64,000 nucleotides of DNA from an uncultured Schlesneria sp. (GTDB lineage Bacteria; Planctomycetota; Planctomycetia; Planctomycetales; Planctomycetaceae). This document shows positions 1-12,385 of this stretch, one piece after another. Under the pieces are notes generated by a model. It was not told where the DNA came from. It saw only the letters and a program-made list of their open reading frames with translations, and did no database searches. The stretch covers positions 58,193 to 122,192 of the forward strand of contig CAIOKO010000020.1 of NCBI GenBank assembly GCA_903858935.1, in the 5' to 3' direction. The stretch's first letter is position 1. Each line of letters opens with the position of its first letter. The position numbers were made by a program, and so were the translations under genes.

Positions 1-159
1 CTGGCGAAAATGAGCGATGCCGATTTCGACAAGCCAACTGGCGTTGAATACGCTCCGACAGGGGCGTCGATGTTCGCCATGCAGGGATGCCATTGGCTGA
101 TGCACGCCGGACAATGGGCCGTTGTTCGCCGCCAATGTGGCCGTGCACCCATGTTTTAA
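1..159 (+). CDS. DinB-like protein, C-terminal fragment (partial)
   Basis: The reading frame is open from the first base of the window and stops at a TAA at 157-159, giving 52 residues. The end, with the motif HWLMHAGQW followed by a VVRRQ stretch and a short proline-containing tail, resembles the C-terminal helix of DinB/DUF1569-type four-helix-bundle proteins, whose HxxxHxxQ histidines bind a metal. The family is often involved in thiol transfer or stress. Only the end is visible, so the specific function cannot be given. The 80-bp repeat copy at 165 begins directly after the stop. Confidence 0.55.
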   Translation: MAKMSDADFDKPTGVEYAPTGASMFAMQGCHWLMHAGQWAVVRRQCGRAPMF

Positions 160-164
160 TCAAC

Positions 165-244
165 TGAGGAACTTGACGTTGGCGGTGTCGCCAGGTTCCT
201 TGGTTTCATGGAGCGGACGTTCCTGGCGAACCGCTTGTGGCGGC
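165..244 (+). repeat. Dispersed 80-bp repeat, copy 1
   Basis: This stretch matches the reverse complement of 35357-35437 at roughly three quarters of positions by eye. Shared blocks include TGAGGAACTTGACGTT, GTTCCTTGG, TTCATGGAGC, TCCTGGC and TGTGGCGGCT. It fills the whole gap between the DinB-like stop and the stop codon of the minus-strand DUF447 gene at 245. The two copies lie on opposite strands. Confidence 0.7.
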
Positions 245-823
245 TTAACGCGATGCCGAACGTTGATACCAGTCATCAACAAACTTCGTTACCAACAGGA
301 ACGCCGCCTGTTCCTGGGGGCCAGCAGTCTTTTCGACGGGGCTCGCTAACGCCTCAAGCTGTTTTCGCACGTCGACTTCCGGCACGAGATGCAGCCGGGT
401 TGCCAGAATTGTTGCTTCGAGCACGGCATGTTTGGCTCGGTTAAAGCCAAACATGTCGCGAATCCGTCCGGTATGCACAACTGTTGTGTTGAAGGAAGTC
501 CGCTGTGACGAATCGTCAAAGCTGGCCACTTCGAATTCATACCAGCGGCAACAGTCGGTTAAGACTCGTCCGACGATCCGTTCGGCATTCTGCGTGGCGG
601 GAAGCTTTTCCAACCGGTCCAATGCGGCCTGGGCGATTAAAAGGACATTGTCAACGATATGAAAGACACCGTATGGACGTTCCTTCAGATTCCGGTACGT
701 TGTTGAGGACTGGAACGGACGAAATACAAAAGTCGTCATTCTTTCGTCAACAATCGGCCCCATCGGAGCAATATTCAGTTCGTCGTCACGATTGAGCGTC
801 GTCACGATTCCTTCAACAATCAT
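245..823 (-). CDS. DUF447 family protein (flavin-reductase-like fold)
   Basis: A 192-residue protein that starts with MIVEGIVTTLN, followed by an APMGP motif, RPFQSSTTYRNL near residue 36 and FGFNRAKHAVLEA near residue 125. These blocks are diagnostic of DUF447, a family with an FMN-binding split-barrel fold common in archaea and planctomycetes and without an established reaction. No signal peptide is present, so it should be cytoplasmic. It is transcribed divergently from carB with a gap of about 250 bases, and its stop codon abuts a dispersed repeat. A C1-metabolism (methanopterin) link has been suggested for relatives, but nothing in this neighbourhood supports that. Confidence 0.8.
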   Translation of the reverse strand: MIVEGIVTTLNRDDELNIAPMGPIVDERMTTFVFRPFQSSTTYRNLKERPYGVFHIVDNVLLIAQAALDRLEKLPATQNAERIVGRVLTDCCRWYEFEVASFDDSSQRTSFNTTVVHTGRIRDMFGFNRAKHAVLEATILATRLHLVPEVDVRKQLEALASPVEKTAGPQEQAAFLLVTKFVDDWYQRSASR

Positions 824-1072
824 GAAGAACCCGAAGTTTGGGGAAGGAAACAGGAATTCGCGTATTTTAGGGTGCTTTTAAAGAGATCGCACTGGACAAT
901 TAAGAAGAAATCAGGATTTATCCGAGTAACTCTTCGCTCGTTCCTTGAAACTCTGGAAACGTTTGTTAGTCTCGGGTGGTTTTGCGCGATTCGGCCCTGG
1001 AGTGGAGTGGCCAGGGACTGAATCGCCTTGGCTCGCCCCGCCCGCCTCACGCTCCTATCAAGGTCCGCCGCC

Positions 1073-4378
<3,306 letters not shown>

Positions 4379-4432
4379 TCGCCGACGGATTCGTCGATTT
4401 TCGTGGTGAGGCAGTTACCCTGCTTTTCTGCG

Positions 4433-4945
4433 TTAAAGGTCCTTGGCGACGGGCGGATTCGATCTTCCAATCAGCTCGAGGAATTCAGCCTTGCCAATTC
4501 CACCTGGTTTATATCGAAGTACGTTCCCTTCGGGGTCAGTGACGATCGTGATTGGCGTAGCACCGACGCGATAACGAGACATCGCCGCGGCCGAGTCAGG
4601 ATCATCCACGTCAATCGTCACGGGGATGAACGCTGCGTTGACTGTATCCGCCACCTGCTTATCTCCCCAAACGTTGCGCTTCATGATCCGGCAGGGAACG
4701 CACCACTTGCCTGTGAAAAAGAGGATCATCGGTTTACCAGCCTGGACAGCTTGCTGTTGGGCGACAGAATAGTTGTCAGCCCAGGCGACGCTATTGGAGG
4801 GGACGTAGAAGCAGTACCAGGCATACGCGAGTGAGACAACGAGGAATGAAAGCCAGAAGCATCGCCAGAAATGGAAAAAATGTCTTCGGTTGGGCAGTGA
4901 TTTAGAGTCGCCTGAAGATGGCACTTCGTGTTGCAGATCGTTCAT
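4433..4945 (-). CDS. Membrane-anchored thioredoxin-fold protein
   Basis: A 170-residue protein with one hydrophobic anchor around residues 27-48 and a thioredoxin fold behind it. The redox motif WCVPC has its cysteines at 82 and 85, and the cis-proline loop is represented by VGATPITIV. It should face the periplasm or paryphoplasm and act as a disulfide reductase, cytochrome-maturation helper or similar. The partner is unknown. The gene stands alone on the minus strand, convergent with carB. Confidence 0.85.
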   Translation of the reverse strand: MNDLQHEVPSSGDSKSLPNRRHFFHFWRCFWLSFLVVSLAYAWYCFYVPSNSVAWADNYSVAQQQAVQAGKPMILFFTGKWCVPCRIMKRNVWGDKQVADTVNAAFIPVTIDVDDPDSAAAMSRYRVGATPITIVTDPEGNVLRYKPGGIGKAEFLELIGRSNPPVAKDL

Positions 4946-5495
4946 GAAATCTCTTCTCGATGAATATTCGACGGCGCACCGAAACGATTCGTGTTTTCAG
5001 AAATCGCTCACTCACTGATGTCGAAACAGCCAAACCGTTGACACGCTACACGTTTCGAGACCAGTCAAGCAAAGTGAACGACAAAGCGGGGACAGGTCCA
5101 TTTAGTATACGCACCTGTCCTTGTTTCGTCGCCAGCTTTTGCGATCGAAAATGAACTATTTTCGGTCTCATATATACCTTGGCTTTCGTCGTTTTTCGCT
5201 CTTTGACACTGTGTAACACGCGCTGTTTCCGCACCCCCCCAGGCTCCCGATTTCGCCGCTGAACTCGCCAATCGCTTCCAAGACACGGAATAATGCAACA
5301 ATTGCGTCGTCGGTTATTCTTGCGATACATCCTTCGACACGAATTGTTTTCGCTGCATTCCGGAATTGCCGTTCACATATGATATTCGGCCGTTGCAGCC
5401 GTACATAAATCTTGACGCGTCAATAATGTGCCAACGGAAATTGGCTTTATCCGTAGCCGACCAAGTCGCACGAGATAAAAAGTCAGTGGTGGGAC
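4946..5495. other. Intergenic region, 550 bases, with one inverted repeat
   Basis: No convincing gene is visible. Short open frames on the minus strand (5046-5330, 5065-5301) have low-complexity, arginine-rich translations and no family resemblance. The only structured element is the inverted repeat at 5080-5130, listed separately. The remainder shows nothing recognisable. Confidence 0.6.
5080..5130. repeat. Imperfect inverted repeat with GGGGACAGGT arms
   Basis: Two 18-base arms (5080-5097 and 5113-5130) match at 14 positions. The inner eight bases, GGACAGGT and ACCTGTCC at 5090-5097 and 5113-5120, are perfect, around a 15-base loop. There is no T-run after it, so a rho-independent terminator is unlikely. 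A REP-like or transposase-associated palindrome is an inference from its general look. Confidence 0.5.
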
Positions 5496-7586
5496 TTACT
5501 TTGCACCTAACCCTGAATGTCGCAGTAACGCCGCGACTTGGGGTTCGCGGCCTCGGAAGGCTTGAAAGACTTGCATCGGGTGACGACTGCCGCCGAGTGC
5601 CAGAACCGTGTCGCGGAATCGATGACCCGTTACCTGGATGGCTTCAGCGTTGTCGAGCCCAACCTCTTCAAAGGCGGCAAATGCATCGGCGCTGAGGATT
5701 TCTGCCCATTTGTAGCTGTAATAACCTGCCGCGTAGCCTCCGCTGAAAATATGCTGGAATGAGCAGAGTGTCCGATCTTCAGGCAACAGCGGCAGCACGC
5801 TGGTTTGCTGACTGAGTCGACGATTGAGCTCATGAACGGACTCAGTCCCGCTGGGATCAAAGTCAGCATGGAGCGTGATATCGGTCATGCCGAATAGCAA
5901 TTGCCGAAGCATCATCGAACCGGCTCGGAAGTTCTTTGCCGCTCGAACTTTTTCAAATAAGGCTTCCGGCAGTGGTTCGCCCGTTTTGTAATGGCCAGTC
6001 AGACTCAGCAGCGTTGGTCGGTGATAACACCAGTTCTCCATGAACTGGCTTGGCAATTCGACCGCATCCCACTCGACACCGTTAATCCCCGCACAATCAG
6101 CGAAGTCGACCTTGGTCAGCATGTGCTGCAAGCCATGCCCCATTTCGTGGAACAACGTTTCAACTTCGCGAAACGACATCAGACTGGGGGTATCACCGTG
6201 GGGTGGTGTCTGATTGCAGACGAGATGTGCGACGGGAAGCTGAAGTTTTCCGTCCATCTTCCGTCGGCCCAGGCAATCGTCCATCCACGCTCCCCCTAGC
6301 TTATTCTCGGGGCGGGAAAAGGGGTCGAGGAAGAACGAGGCGATATGAGTTCCTGATGCATCATGGACCCGATAAAAGCGGACATCAGGGTTCCAGACAC
6401 TGACATCGGTCTGATGGTGTATTGTGATGTCGAATAACCGACCTAGCAGTTGAAATAATCCCTCCAGAACTTTTTCGAAAGGGAAATAGGGTCGCAGTTC
6501 ATCGTCAGTGTAGGCGTATCGTTCTTCACGCAGCCGTTCGGCCCAGAACGCAACGTCCCAAACTTGAAGCGGGTTCGAGTCACCGCGAGCAGCCTTCAGG
6601 GCCTTGATATCTTCCACGTCTCGCACGGCGTCGTCCCATGCGGCCGTTCGCAAATCGGTAAACATCTGGCGGATGGCTCCAACACTTGGTGCCATCTTTC
6701 GTGCAAGACTGACTTCGGCAAAATTCTGATAACCGAGCAGCCGAGCTTTTTCCCTTCGCAGTGACAGAAACCGGGTAATCAGCGGGTCGTTATTCAAATC
6801 GCCGACTGACGCTCGCGTGACAAACGCGCGGTAAAGCTGTTCTCGAAGCGTTCTGTTTCGGCAATGTTCCATGAACGGTGTGAACAGCGGCGGTTCGAGA
6901 GTGATCCTCCACGGTCCATCGGCGGGCGTTGCTGCGGTCGCGGCCTCCTTATGAGCCCCGTTCCAGGATTGAGCCGCCAGGTTTCGCAGCGTGCTGGGCC
7001 AGCCTTCCGCATCGGAAGGATCTGTGATCTCAAGCGAAAAGGCTTTTGTGGCGTCGAGAACGTGATTGGAAAACTCGGTCGATAATTGAGACAGCTCTTG
7101 CTCAATCGCATTGAATCGTTCACGTTCAGCACCTTTCAGGGCAATCCCGGAAAGCTCTGCTCCTTTAATTCGATCCGAAATAATTCGCTGTTGAGCTTCG
7201 CTGAGTTTTGACCATTCGCTGCTGTCTCGCAATTGCTTCAGGCACTGATAGATTGGCTCACTCTGGCTGGCTCGCAGCCCGAATTGAACGACTTCCGGTA
7301 AAACGGTCTCATACGCCGTCCGCAACTCGTCGGAGTTTAAAACGCCGAACAAGTGGCCCACTGGCTTCCAACCGTATTCAAACGGAGGGTCAAGTCGTTC
7401 GAGTTTACCGAGCGAACCGTCCCAGGTTGGCTTAAGTTCCTTTTCGATTTCACCCAGTTTTTGCGTGGCCTCTTCGACAAGGTGTTTGACGGCGGGAACG
7501 ATGTGCTCTGGCCGAATGGCCGCAAAGTTCGGCAAACCGCTGGTGGCCAGAAGTGGGTTGTTATCAAGTAATGCGGTATCGACCAT
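5496..7586 (-). CDS. prlC: M3 family oligopeptidase (oligopeptidase A/PrlC-like)
   Basis: A 696-residue zinc metallopeptidase of the thimet oligopeptidase (M3) family, which cleaves short peptides and signal-peptide remnants in the cytoplasm. The zinc site FHEMGHGLQHML lies near residue 480 with the glutamate ligand downstream in NGVEWDAVELPSQF. The substrate-side motif YSYKWAEILSADAFAAF is near the C-terminus. Length fits E. coli PrlC (680). There is no signal peptide. The ATG at 7586 is preceded by GAGGA with nine bases spacing. The gene is divergent from rluB across a repeat-containing gap. Confidence 0.93.
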   Translation of the reverse strand: MVDTALLDNNPLLATSGLPNFAAIRPEHIVPAVKHLVEEATQKLGEIEKELKPTWDGSLGKLERLDPPFEYGWKPVGHLFGVLNSDELRTAYETVLPEVVQFGLRASQSEPIYQCLKQLRDSSEWSKLSEAQQRIISDRIKGAELSGIALKGAERERFNAIEQELSQLSTEFSNHVLDATKAFSLEITDPSDAEGWPSTLRNLAAQSWNGAHKEAATAATPADGPWRITLEPPLFTPFMEHCRNRTLREQLYRAFVTRASVGDLNNDPLITRFLSLRREKARLLGYQNFAEVSLARKMAPSVGAIRQMFTDLRTAAWDDAVRDVEDIKALKAARGDSNPLQVWDVAFWAERLREERYAYTDDELRPYFPFEKVLEGLFQLLGRLFDITIHHQTDVSVWNPDVRFYRVHDASGTHIASFFLDPFSRPENKLGGAWMDDCLGRRKMDGKLQLPVAHLVCNQTPPHGDTPSLMSFREVETLFHEMGHGLQHMLTKVDFADCAGINGVEWDAVELPSQFMENWCYHRPTLLSLTGHYKTGEPLPEALFEKVRAAKNFRAGSMMLRQLLFGMTDITLHADFDPSGTESVHELNRRLSQQTSVLPLLPEDRTLCSFQHIFSGGYAAGYYSYKWAEILSADAFAAFEEVGLDNAEAIQVTGHRFRDTVLALGGSRHPMQVFQAFRGREPQVAALLRHSGLGAK

Positions 7587-7945
7587 GGCAGGAAATCCTC
7601 AATTCGATTTAAATTCAAGAGGTTTAGCCACAGATACACACAGAACCACGCAGATAAAGACAAGGTGAATTGCGAAAAAAATGACTTGGCCTCAATCTCT
7701 CTCTTTCACTTTCGCATTTATCCGTGTGAACATTTATCCGTGTGAATCAGTGTCCATCTGTGGCAAAGTCTCTTCACTTCTCGAAGTGTAAACGGAAGCT
7801 TTCCACAGTGCAGCTCAAGCCGACGCAATTCTCTTCGGAATTGACCCGCTGCTGGTACTTCCAGGATCTTCCTTTCTTGTCCCTTCGGATCACGGTAAGA
7901 TACCTGCTGAATTAGCTACGAAAATTTTGTTGTGAAATCTGATTT
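7587..7945. other. Divergent intergenic region, 359 bases, with inverted and tandem repeats
   Basis: This gap carries the 5' regions of the M3 peptidase (minus) and rluB (plus). About 40 percent of it is an imperfect inverted repeat with an internal tandem duplication (7623-7768, listed separately). No clear -35/-10 pair stands out on either strand. Confidence 0.6.
7623..7768. repeat. Inverted repeat GCCACAGAT...ATCTGTGGC with 16-bp tandem duplication
   Basis: The left arm (7623-7659) begins TTTAGCCACAGAT. The right arm (about 7717-7768) ends ATCTGTGGCAAAG, and its reverse complement aligns with the left arm through GCCACAGAT, ACAC, CAC and GATAAA. Within the right arm the 16-mer CATTTATCCGTGTGAA is exactly duplicated in tandem at 7715-7730 and 7731-7746. 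Sequences of this wording (ATCTGTGGC with TCCGTGT units) occur as dispersed repeats in several bacterial phyla. That last point is from memory, not from this window. Confidence 0.6.
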
Positions 7946-8881
7946 ATGCCTCGTGTTCCCCTCAATCGTGATTCTGATGCTGGTGACAGCGATATTCCCG
8001 ACGATGATTCGTCCGTAGAACGACTGCAAAAAGTGCTGGCTTCGGCTGGCATCGCTTCGCGACGGAATTGCGAAGAATATATCCGCGACGGTCGCGTCAC
8101 GGTTGACGGTGAAACGGTCACTGAACTGGGGATTAAGGTCGATTCGCAGGCACAAAAGGTCTGTGTCGATGGCGAACGGATCAAATTTCAGAAGAAGCAG
8201 TATTTTCTGGTGAATAAACCTGTCGGTGTCGTCTGCTCGAATGCGGACCCGCAGGGACGGCCACGGGTTGTCGACTTGTTGCCTCCCTGGCATGGTCGAC
8301 TCTTTTCGGTTGGTCGCTTGGACGAAAACTCGGAAGGTCTGCTGATCGTCACGAACGACGGCGAACTGGCTCATTCTCTTGCCCACCCCAAGTTTCAGGT
8401 GGAACGGGTCTATCGCTGTATCATCGCGGGGACTCCAACGGACGAAACGTTCAAGATGCTGCGGCAGGGTTTGCATTTCACCGAAGGAAAGTTCCGCATG
8501 CGGGACGTTCGTCGCGTGAAGACCAGCGGCAAAAGCACGCTTGTTGAGGTGATTCTGACAGAAGGTCAGAACCGCGAAGTTCGGCGAATGTTTGCTCGCG
8601 TTGGGCATAAGGTCTTAAAACTGCGAAGAACCGCGTTCGGGCCGATGAAGCTGGGTGAACTTGAACCGGCTGCCTATCGACCATTGACACCGTCTGAAGT
8701 GCGGATTCTGAAACAGTACGCTTCGAGCGATCCCTCGGGTCGACCCTCATGGAAACGACACGAAGTTGTGAATCCGAATCGACGACGATTGAAGGGTGTC
8801 GGGAAGCCTCGCCACAAACCTGCACAACGAATGCCCTCGGCCAACCGTGGAAGTTCCAGAGGGAAGAAACCCCGTCGTTAA
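7946..8881 (+). CDS. rluB: Pseudouridine synthase, RluB/RsuA family
   Basis: Converts a uridine of ribosomal RNA to pseudouridine. The 311-residue protein has an acidic leader, an S4 RNA-binding domain (residues about 27-75, RLQKVLASAGIASRRNCE), then the catalytic domain with GRLDENSEGLLIVTNDG containing the catalytic aspartate. The NREVRRMF motif of the RluB/E/F group follows. The C-terminal 60 residues are basic and disordered (lysine, arginine, proline), as in many RluB proteins. The exact target position (RluB-type position in 23S rRNA versus RsuA-type in 16S) cannot be proved from sequence by eye. It is the first gene of a co-directional run with pyrK and apgM. Confidence 0.92.
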   Translation: MPRVPLNRDSDAGDSDIPDDDSSVERLQKVLASAGIASRRNCEEYIRDGRVTVDGETVTELGIKVDSQAQKVCVDGERIKFQKKQYFLVNKPVGVVCSNADPQGRPRVVDLLPPWHGRLFSVGRLDENSEGLLIVTNDGELAHSLAHPKFQVERVYRCIIAGTPTDETFKMLRQGLHFTEGKFRMRDVRRVKTSGKSTLVEVILTEGQNREVRRMFARVGHKVLKLRRTAFGPMKLGELEPAAYRPLTPSEVRILKQYASSDPSGRPSWKRHEVVNPNRRRLKGVGKPRHKPAQRMPSANRGSSRGKKPRR

Positions 8882-8974
8882 GAGTATCGCCCTCCAAAGG
8901 GGTTGCGGGCAATGCTCGCGCTCGGGTATCAATCGGTATCGTCGTTCGAATTGGACAGTTTACAGAAGAGTTCC

Positions 8975-9859
8975 ATGTCTGAATGTTCGTCTGAGCTACC
9001 AGGGCTTGTGCCGACCGCTCTGCAAAAATTTGCGACCGTCGTCGAACACGAGCAGATGGCACGCGACACCTGGCGCATGCGTCTGCGCTGCCCAAAAGTC
9101 GCTCAGCAGATTGTGCCAGGCCAGTTCGTAATGGTTCGAATCCCTGAACGAAGCGACCCGCTTCTTGGTCGCCCGTTCGCGCTTTATGACGTCTACGAAA
9201 ATGCCGCTGGCGATCCGGAAGGGATCGAATTCGGTTATGTGGTTGTCGGCAAGATGACCTCGCTGCTCGAGTCATTGGCTGTAGGCGACCGAGTTGAGGT
9301 TTGGGGACCGTTAGGAAACGGTTTTCCATTGCCTCCTTCGGGACATCTGGTGATCGCTGCCGGGGGGATTGGACAGACTCCGTTTCTGGCCGTCATTCGC
9401 GAGGCGTTGCGTCGAAAGGTCTATGGAAATCCACTGCGTGAGGTCACGCAGACCCCTTCCCGAATCACCATGTGTTACGGAGTTCGCTGCCGGGAATACA
9501 TCGCGGGAATCGATGCATTCCATCAGGAAGGGATTGATTTGCAGATTGCGACCGATGACGGTTCTGCAGGGCACCACGGTTACGTCACCGACCTTTTGAA
9601 GCCACTATTAAGTGAAGCCGAACCTCCAGCGGTCGTCTACTGTTGCGGGCCAGAACCGATGATGCATGCGGTTGCAAAATTGACGGAAGCAACGAAGATT
9701 CCGACCTGGGTTTCTTTAGAAAGCCCGATGGCGTGCGGATTCGGTGCCTGTTTCAGTTGTGTAACAAGAATTCGGCAGGACGATGGTACATGGGACTACC
9801 GTCGCGTTTGTGTCGAAGGCCCTGTCTTCCCGGCGGACAAGGTCGTATTTGAAGTCTGA
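8975..9859 (+). CDS. pyrK: Dihydroorotate dehydrogenase electron-transfer subunit
   Basis: PyrK passes electrons from a class 1B dihydroorotate dehydrogenase to NAD through FAD and a 2Fe-2S cluster. The 294-residue protein has a ferredoxin-reductase-type FAD barrel with GRPFALYDV, an NAD-binding half with AAGGIGQTPFL, and the cluster cysteines at 254, 259, 262 and 279 in CGFGACFSC and RRVC. The ATG at 8975 follows AGAAGAG. The longer frame from 8903 has no family support. A PyrD partner is not in the window. Other flavodoxin-reductase family members lack this cysteine spacing, which makes PyrK the best call. Confidence 0.9.
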   Translation: MSECSSELPGLVPTALQKFATVVEHEQMARDTWRMRLRCPKVAQQIVPGQFVMVRIPERSDPLLGRPFALYDVYENAAGDPEGIEFGYVVVGKMTSLLESLAVGDRVEVWGPLGNGFPLPPSGHLVIAAGGIGQTPFLAVIREALRRKVYGNPLREVTQTPSRITMCYGVRCREYIAGIDAFHQEGIDLQIATDDGSAGHHGYVTDLLKPLLSEAEPPAVVYCCGPEPMMHAVAKLTEATKIPTWVSLESPMACGFGACFSCVTRIRQDDGTWDYRRVCVEGPVFPADKVVFEV

Positions 9860-9869
9860 AAGAGAACAT

Positions 9870-11099
9870 ATGAAGTTTGCATTGGTCATCCCCGACGGCG
9901 CTGCCGACGAACCACAACCATCACTGGGTGGAAAAACCCCACTTCAGGCTGCCCTGATTCCCAACATGGACGATGTTGCACGTCGAGGGTTTGTTGGTCG
10001 AGCCAATCATGTCCCTGACTCAATGCCTTCGGGAAGCGATGTGGGGACAATGAGTCTCTTCGGATACGACCCGCTGACGTTTCATACGGGCCGCGCCCCG
10101 CTGGAGGCGGCGGCACAGGGTATTGAGCTCGGGCCACTCGACTGGTGTATCCGCTGCAACTTTGTGACAGTTGAAGACGGTCGAATGGTCAGTTTCACCG
10201 CCGAACAGATTCCCAGCGACCTGGCTCGTACATTGATCGAAGCCCTGCAGCGCGATAAATGCGGCGACGAGCACTGGAAGTTTTATCCTGGTGTCAGCTA
10301 TCGAAATCTGGTCGTTTACCGAGCTCGAAATACGCCGGCTCCGTTTAGTGCAGCGACCCAGACAACACCACCGCATGACATTACAGAACAGCTTGTTCAT
10401 CCGTATCTTCCCAGCGGACCTGGCGGAGACGTTCTGCGGGCGCTCATGGAGCAGAGTCAACCTTTGATTGCCGCATGTCCCGAGAATATGGCACGTGCTG
10501 CGACCGGAACACATACCGCTACTCAGACATGGCTTTGGGGACAAGGTCAGCGACCTGATCTTGCTCCTTTTCTCGAACGATTTGGCCAGCGAGGAGCGGT
10601 GATCACGGCGGTCGATCTTTTGCGAGGTTTGGGAAGGCTACTCGGTTGGAGTGTTATCGAGGTTGAGGGGGCAACAGGCTATCTCGATACGGATTATGCC
10701 GCCAAGGGTCGTGCTGCGATTCAAGCTTTAAAAGACGATGTGACCGATTTCATCGTGGTGCATGTTGAGGCAACTGATGAAGCATCTCACGAAGGAAAAG
10801 CGGACGAGAAAGTTCGGGCTCTCGAGCAGATCGATCAGCACATTGTCGGCCCATTGCACGAGTATCTTCGGTCTCAAGGTGAGTACCGCTTGTTGATCTG
10901 CCCTGATCATCCGACATTCTTGCGAACGAAGACCCACAGTCACGGGTACGTTCCGTTTGCAATGTGCGGGACTGGCTTGAAGGCGACAGAGGCGACGACC
11001 TACGACGAGATTGTTGCTGCAAAAAGTGACGTTTGTCTCGATCGTGGCTGTGAATTGATGCCGATGCTGTTTTCGAATGCGTCCGAACGCGGATACTGA
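9870..11099 (+). CDS. apgM: Cofactor-independent phosphoglycerate mutase, archaeal type
   Basis: Interconverts 3- and 2-phosphoglycerate in glycolysis without bisphosphoglycerate. The 409-residue protein begins MKFALVIPDGAADEP, has the metal-site serine in SGSDVGTMSLFGYDP, and ends with HVEATDEASHEGKADEKV and CPDHPTFLRTKTHSHGYVPF, matching the alkaline-phosphatase-fold ApgM family rather than GpmI. The ATG lies ten bases after the pyrK stop with AGAGAA before it, so translation is probably coupled. The open frame reaching back to 9783 overlaps pyrK and is not used. Confidence 0.94.
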   Translation: MKFALVIPDGAADEPQPSLGGKTPLQAALIPNMDDVARRGFVGRANHVPDSMPSGSDVGTMSLFGYDPLTFHTGRAPLEAAAQGIELGPLDWCIRCNFVTVEDGRMVSFTAEQIPSDLARTLIEALQRDKCGDEHWKFYPGVSYRNLVVYRARNTPAPFSAATQTTPPHDITEQLVHPYLPSGPGGDVLRALMEQSQPLIAACPENMARAATGTHTATQTWLWGQGQRPDLAPFLERFGQRGAVITAVDLLRGLGRLLGWSVIEVEGATGYLDTDYAAKGRAAIQALKDDVTDFIVVHVEATDEASHEGKADEKVRALEQIDQHIVGPLHEYLRSQGEYRLLICPDHPTFLRTKTHSHGYVPFAMCGTGLKATEATTYDEIVAAKSDVCLDRGCELMPMLFSNASERGY

Positions 11100-11326
11100 C
11101 TTTCTACGTAGAAAAAACGACGAAATAACAGCAAATCAATACGCCTCCGACCCCCTCCACGGGGATTGTAAACGGCCCTTTGTCCTCGCTGCTGAAAACA
11201 GGCTGACTGACGGCTGATATATCGTTCGCTGAAATCGGACTTGTTAATCTGACGCTTATCCCGAACGCATCGTTTAACCGCTCCTGGAAGAGAAGCGTAA
11301 GAGGAACGGCGGAATTGCGGTCAACC

Positions 11327-11380
11327 GGGGCGTCATTTCTCGTTGGGGCGTTGTGAAAAGTCGGGGCGTTATGAAAAGTC
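11327..11380. repeat. Three tandem 18-bp units
   Basis: Units at 11345-11362 and 11363-11380 (GGGGCGTTGTGAAAAGTC and GGGGCGTTATGAAAAGTC) differ at one base. A degenerate third unit at 11327-11344 keeps the first seven bases, GGGGCGT. The array ends about 58 bases from the mazG stop codon. Confidence 0.7.
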
Positions 11381-11403
11381 GGAGCTGGGGAAACGATTTA
11401 AGA

Positions 11404-11422
11404 AATCGGCTAGACGCCGATT
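11404..11422 (-). terminator. Weak hairpin downstream of mazG
   Basis: AATCGGC and GCCGATT form a perfect seven-base stem around TAGAC, 16 bases beyond the mazG stop on the minus strand. The following minus-strand bases contain only short T runs, so intrinsic termination is doubtful. Confidence 0.25.
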
Positions 11423-11437
11423 CGCCTGCGCCGGTGG

Positions 11438-12385
11438 CTACGGGTTAAACGACGAATCTTTCGCTTCTCGTTCCCGCTTCTTCCCCTCCTGATAGAACTG
11501 TTCCATTTCGACGAGTGTGGCGGATCGAATGTCTCGACCGAGTTCTTTCAGCCGATTTTCGATATATTCCACTCGACGCTGAAACTTAGCGTTGCTGGCA
11601 CGTAACGCCTCTTCGGGATTAATGTGCCATCGACGAGCGATATTGGCGAGTACAAACAGGACGTCACCCAGTTCCGATTCGATTCGACTCTGGCGTTCGG
11701 CGTCGAAAGGCTCTGGATCGGGTTCGACGGCAGCATCAACAGAAGCGGTCACCTGAGGAATCTCACCGTTCGGAAAAAGCTCTTGCGCGAGCTCCCCAAT
11801 CTCTTCCTTCAGCTTGTCGAACAACATTGTTCGTGATGGAAAGTCATAACCGACTCGAGCCGCTTTTTTGGATAGTCGTGCGGCCCTGGCAAGAGCGGGA
11901 AGGGCGACGGGCAGTCCATCGAAAATCGATCCCCGGTTCTTTTCTTCTTGCTTGATTCGATCCCAATTCCGACTCACGTCGCTGGTCGAACTCACCGCAG
12001 ACTCGCCAAAGACATGAGGATGTCGGCGAATCATCTTGAGATTCAGACCATTGACCACATCCGTCAGATCGAACCGACCTTCATCGGTGGCAATCTGGCT
12101 GTCGAGCAGAACCTGCAGCAGAACATCACCCAATTCCTCGACGATTGCTTCGTCGTCGCCCGAATCGATCGCGTCAAGCAGTTCGTAGGTCTCTTCAAGC
12201 GTATATGGCTTGATCGACTCGAGCGTTTGTTCGCGGTCCCAGGGACATCCCGATGGGGATCTGAGCTTTGCGATCGTTTCGCAAAGCTCGTGAAATTTTG
12301 GCCCCAGATCCTTGTGATCAGGGGGAGTCCCCGGCTCCGGTACCATCCCAGATCTCGTATTCTCGGGAGTATCAGGCATGGTCAT
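11438..12385 (-). CDS. mazG: Nucleoside triphosphate pyrophosphohydrolase MazG
   Basis: Hydrolyses nucleoside triphosphates to monophosphates and pyrophosphate, a house-cleaning and stress role. The 315-residue protein has an N-terminal MazG domain with [19 protein letters not shown], the EExxE-type metal site, the helix [18 protein letters not shown], and [10 protein letters not shown] second all-alpha MazG-like domain follows with [18 protein letters not shown]. The C-terminal tail is charged. Its ATG overlaps the xylB stop by one base (TGATG), so the two are translated as one operon. An in-frame second ATG (third codon) is equally possible. Confidence 0.94.
   Translation of the reverse strand: MTMPDTPENTRSGMVPEPGTPPDHKDLGPKFHELCETIAKLRSPSGCPWDREQTLESIKPYTLEETYELLDAIDSGDDEAIVEELGDVLLQVLLDSQIATDEGRFDLTDVVNGLNLKMIRRHPHVFGESAVSSTSDVSRNWDRIKQEEKNRGSIFDGLPVALPALARAARLSKKAARVGYDFPSRTMLFDKLKEEIGELAQELFPNGEIPQVTASVDAAVEPDPEPFDAERQSRIESELGDVLFVLANIARRWHINPEEALRASNAKFQRRVEYIENRLKELGRDIRSATLVEMEQFYQEGKKREREAKDSSFNP

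Larger units (their letters stand above)
11100..11437. other. Convergent intergenic region, 338 bases
   Basis: Lies between the apgM stop and the mazG stop. It holds a 14-base perfect palindrome directly after apgM (11101-11114, TTTCTACGTAGAAA), three 18-base tandem units at 11327-11380, and a small hairpin at 11404-11422 next to mazG. No coding frame or strong terminator is seen. Confidence 0.6.

Noticed and set aside
995..1016. A CCCTGG...CCAGGG hairpin before carB
   Set aside because: The stem is only six bases, without a T-run or a leader peptide; it is easily expected by chance in GC-moderate DNA.
11101..11114. The palindrome TTTCTACGTAGAAA after apgM as a terminator
   Set aside because: It is AT-rich with no loop and no T-run, so it cannot form a stable terminator hairpin.
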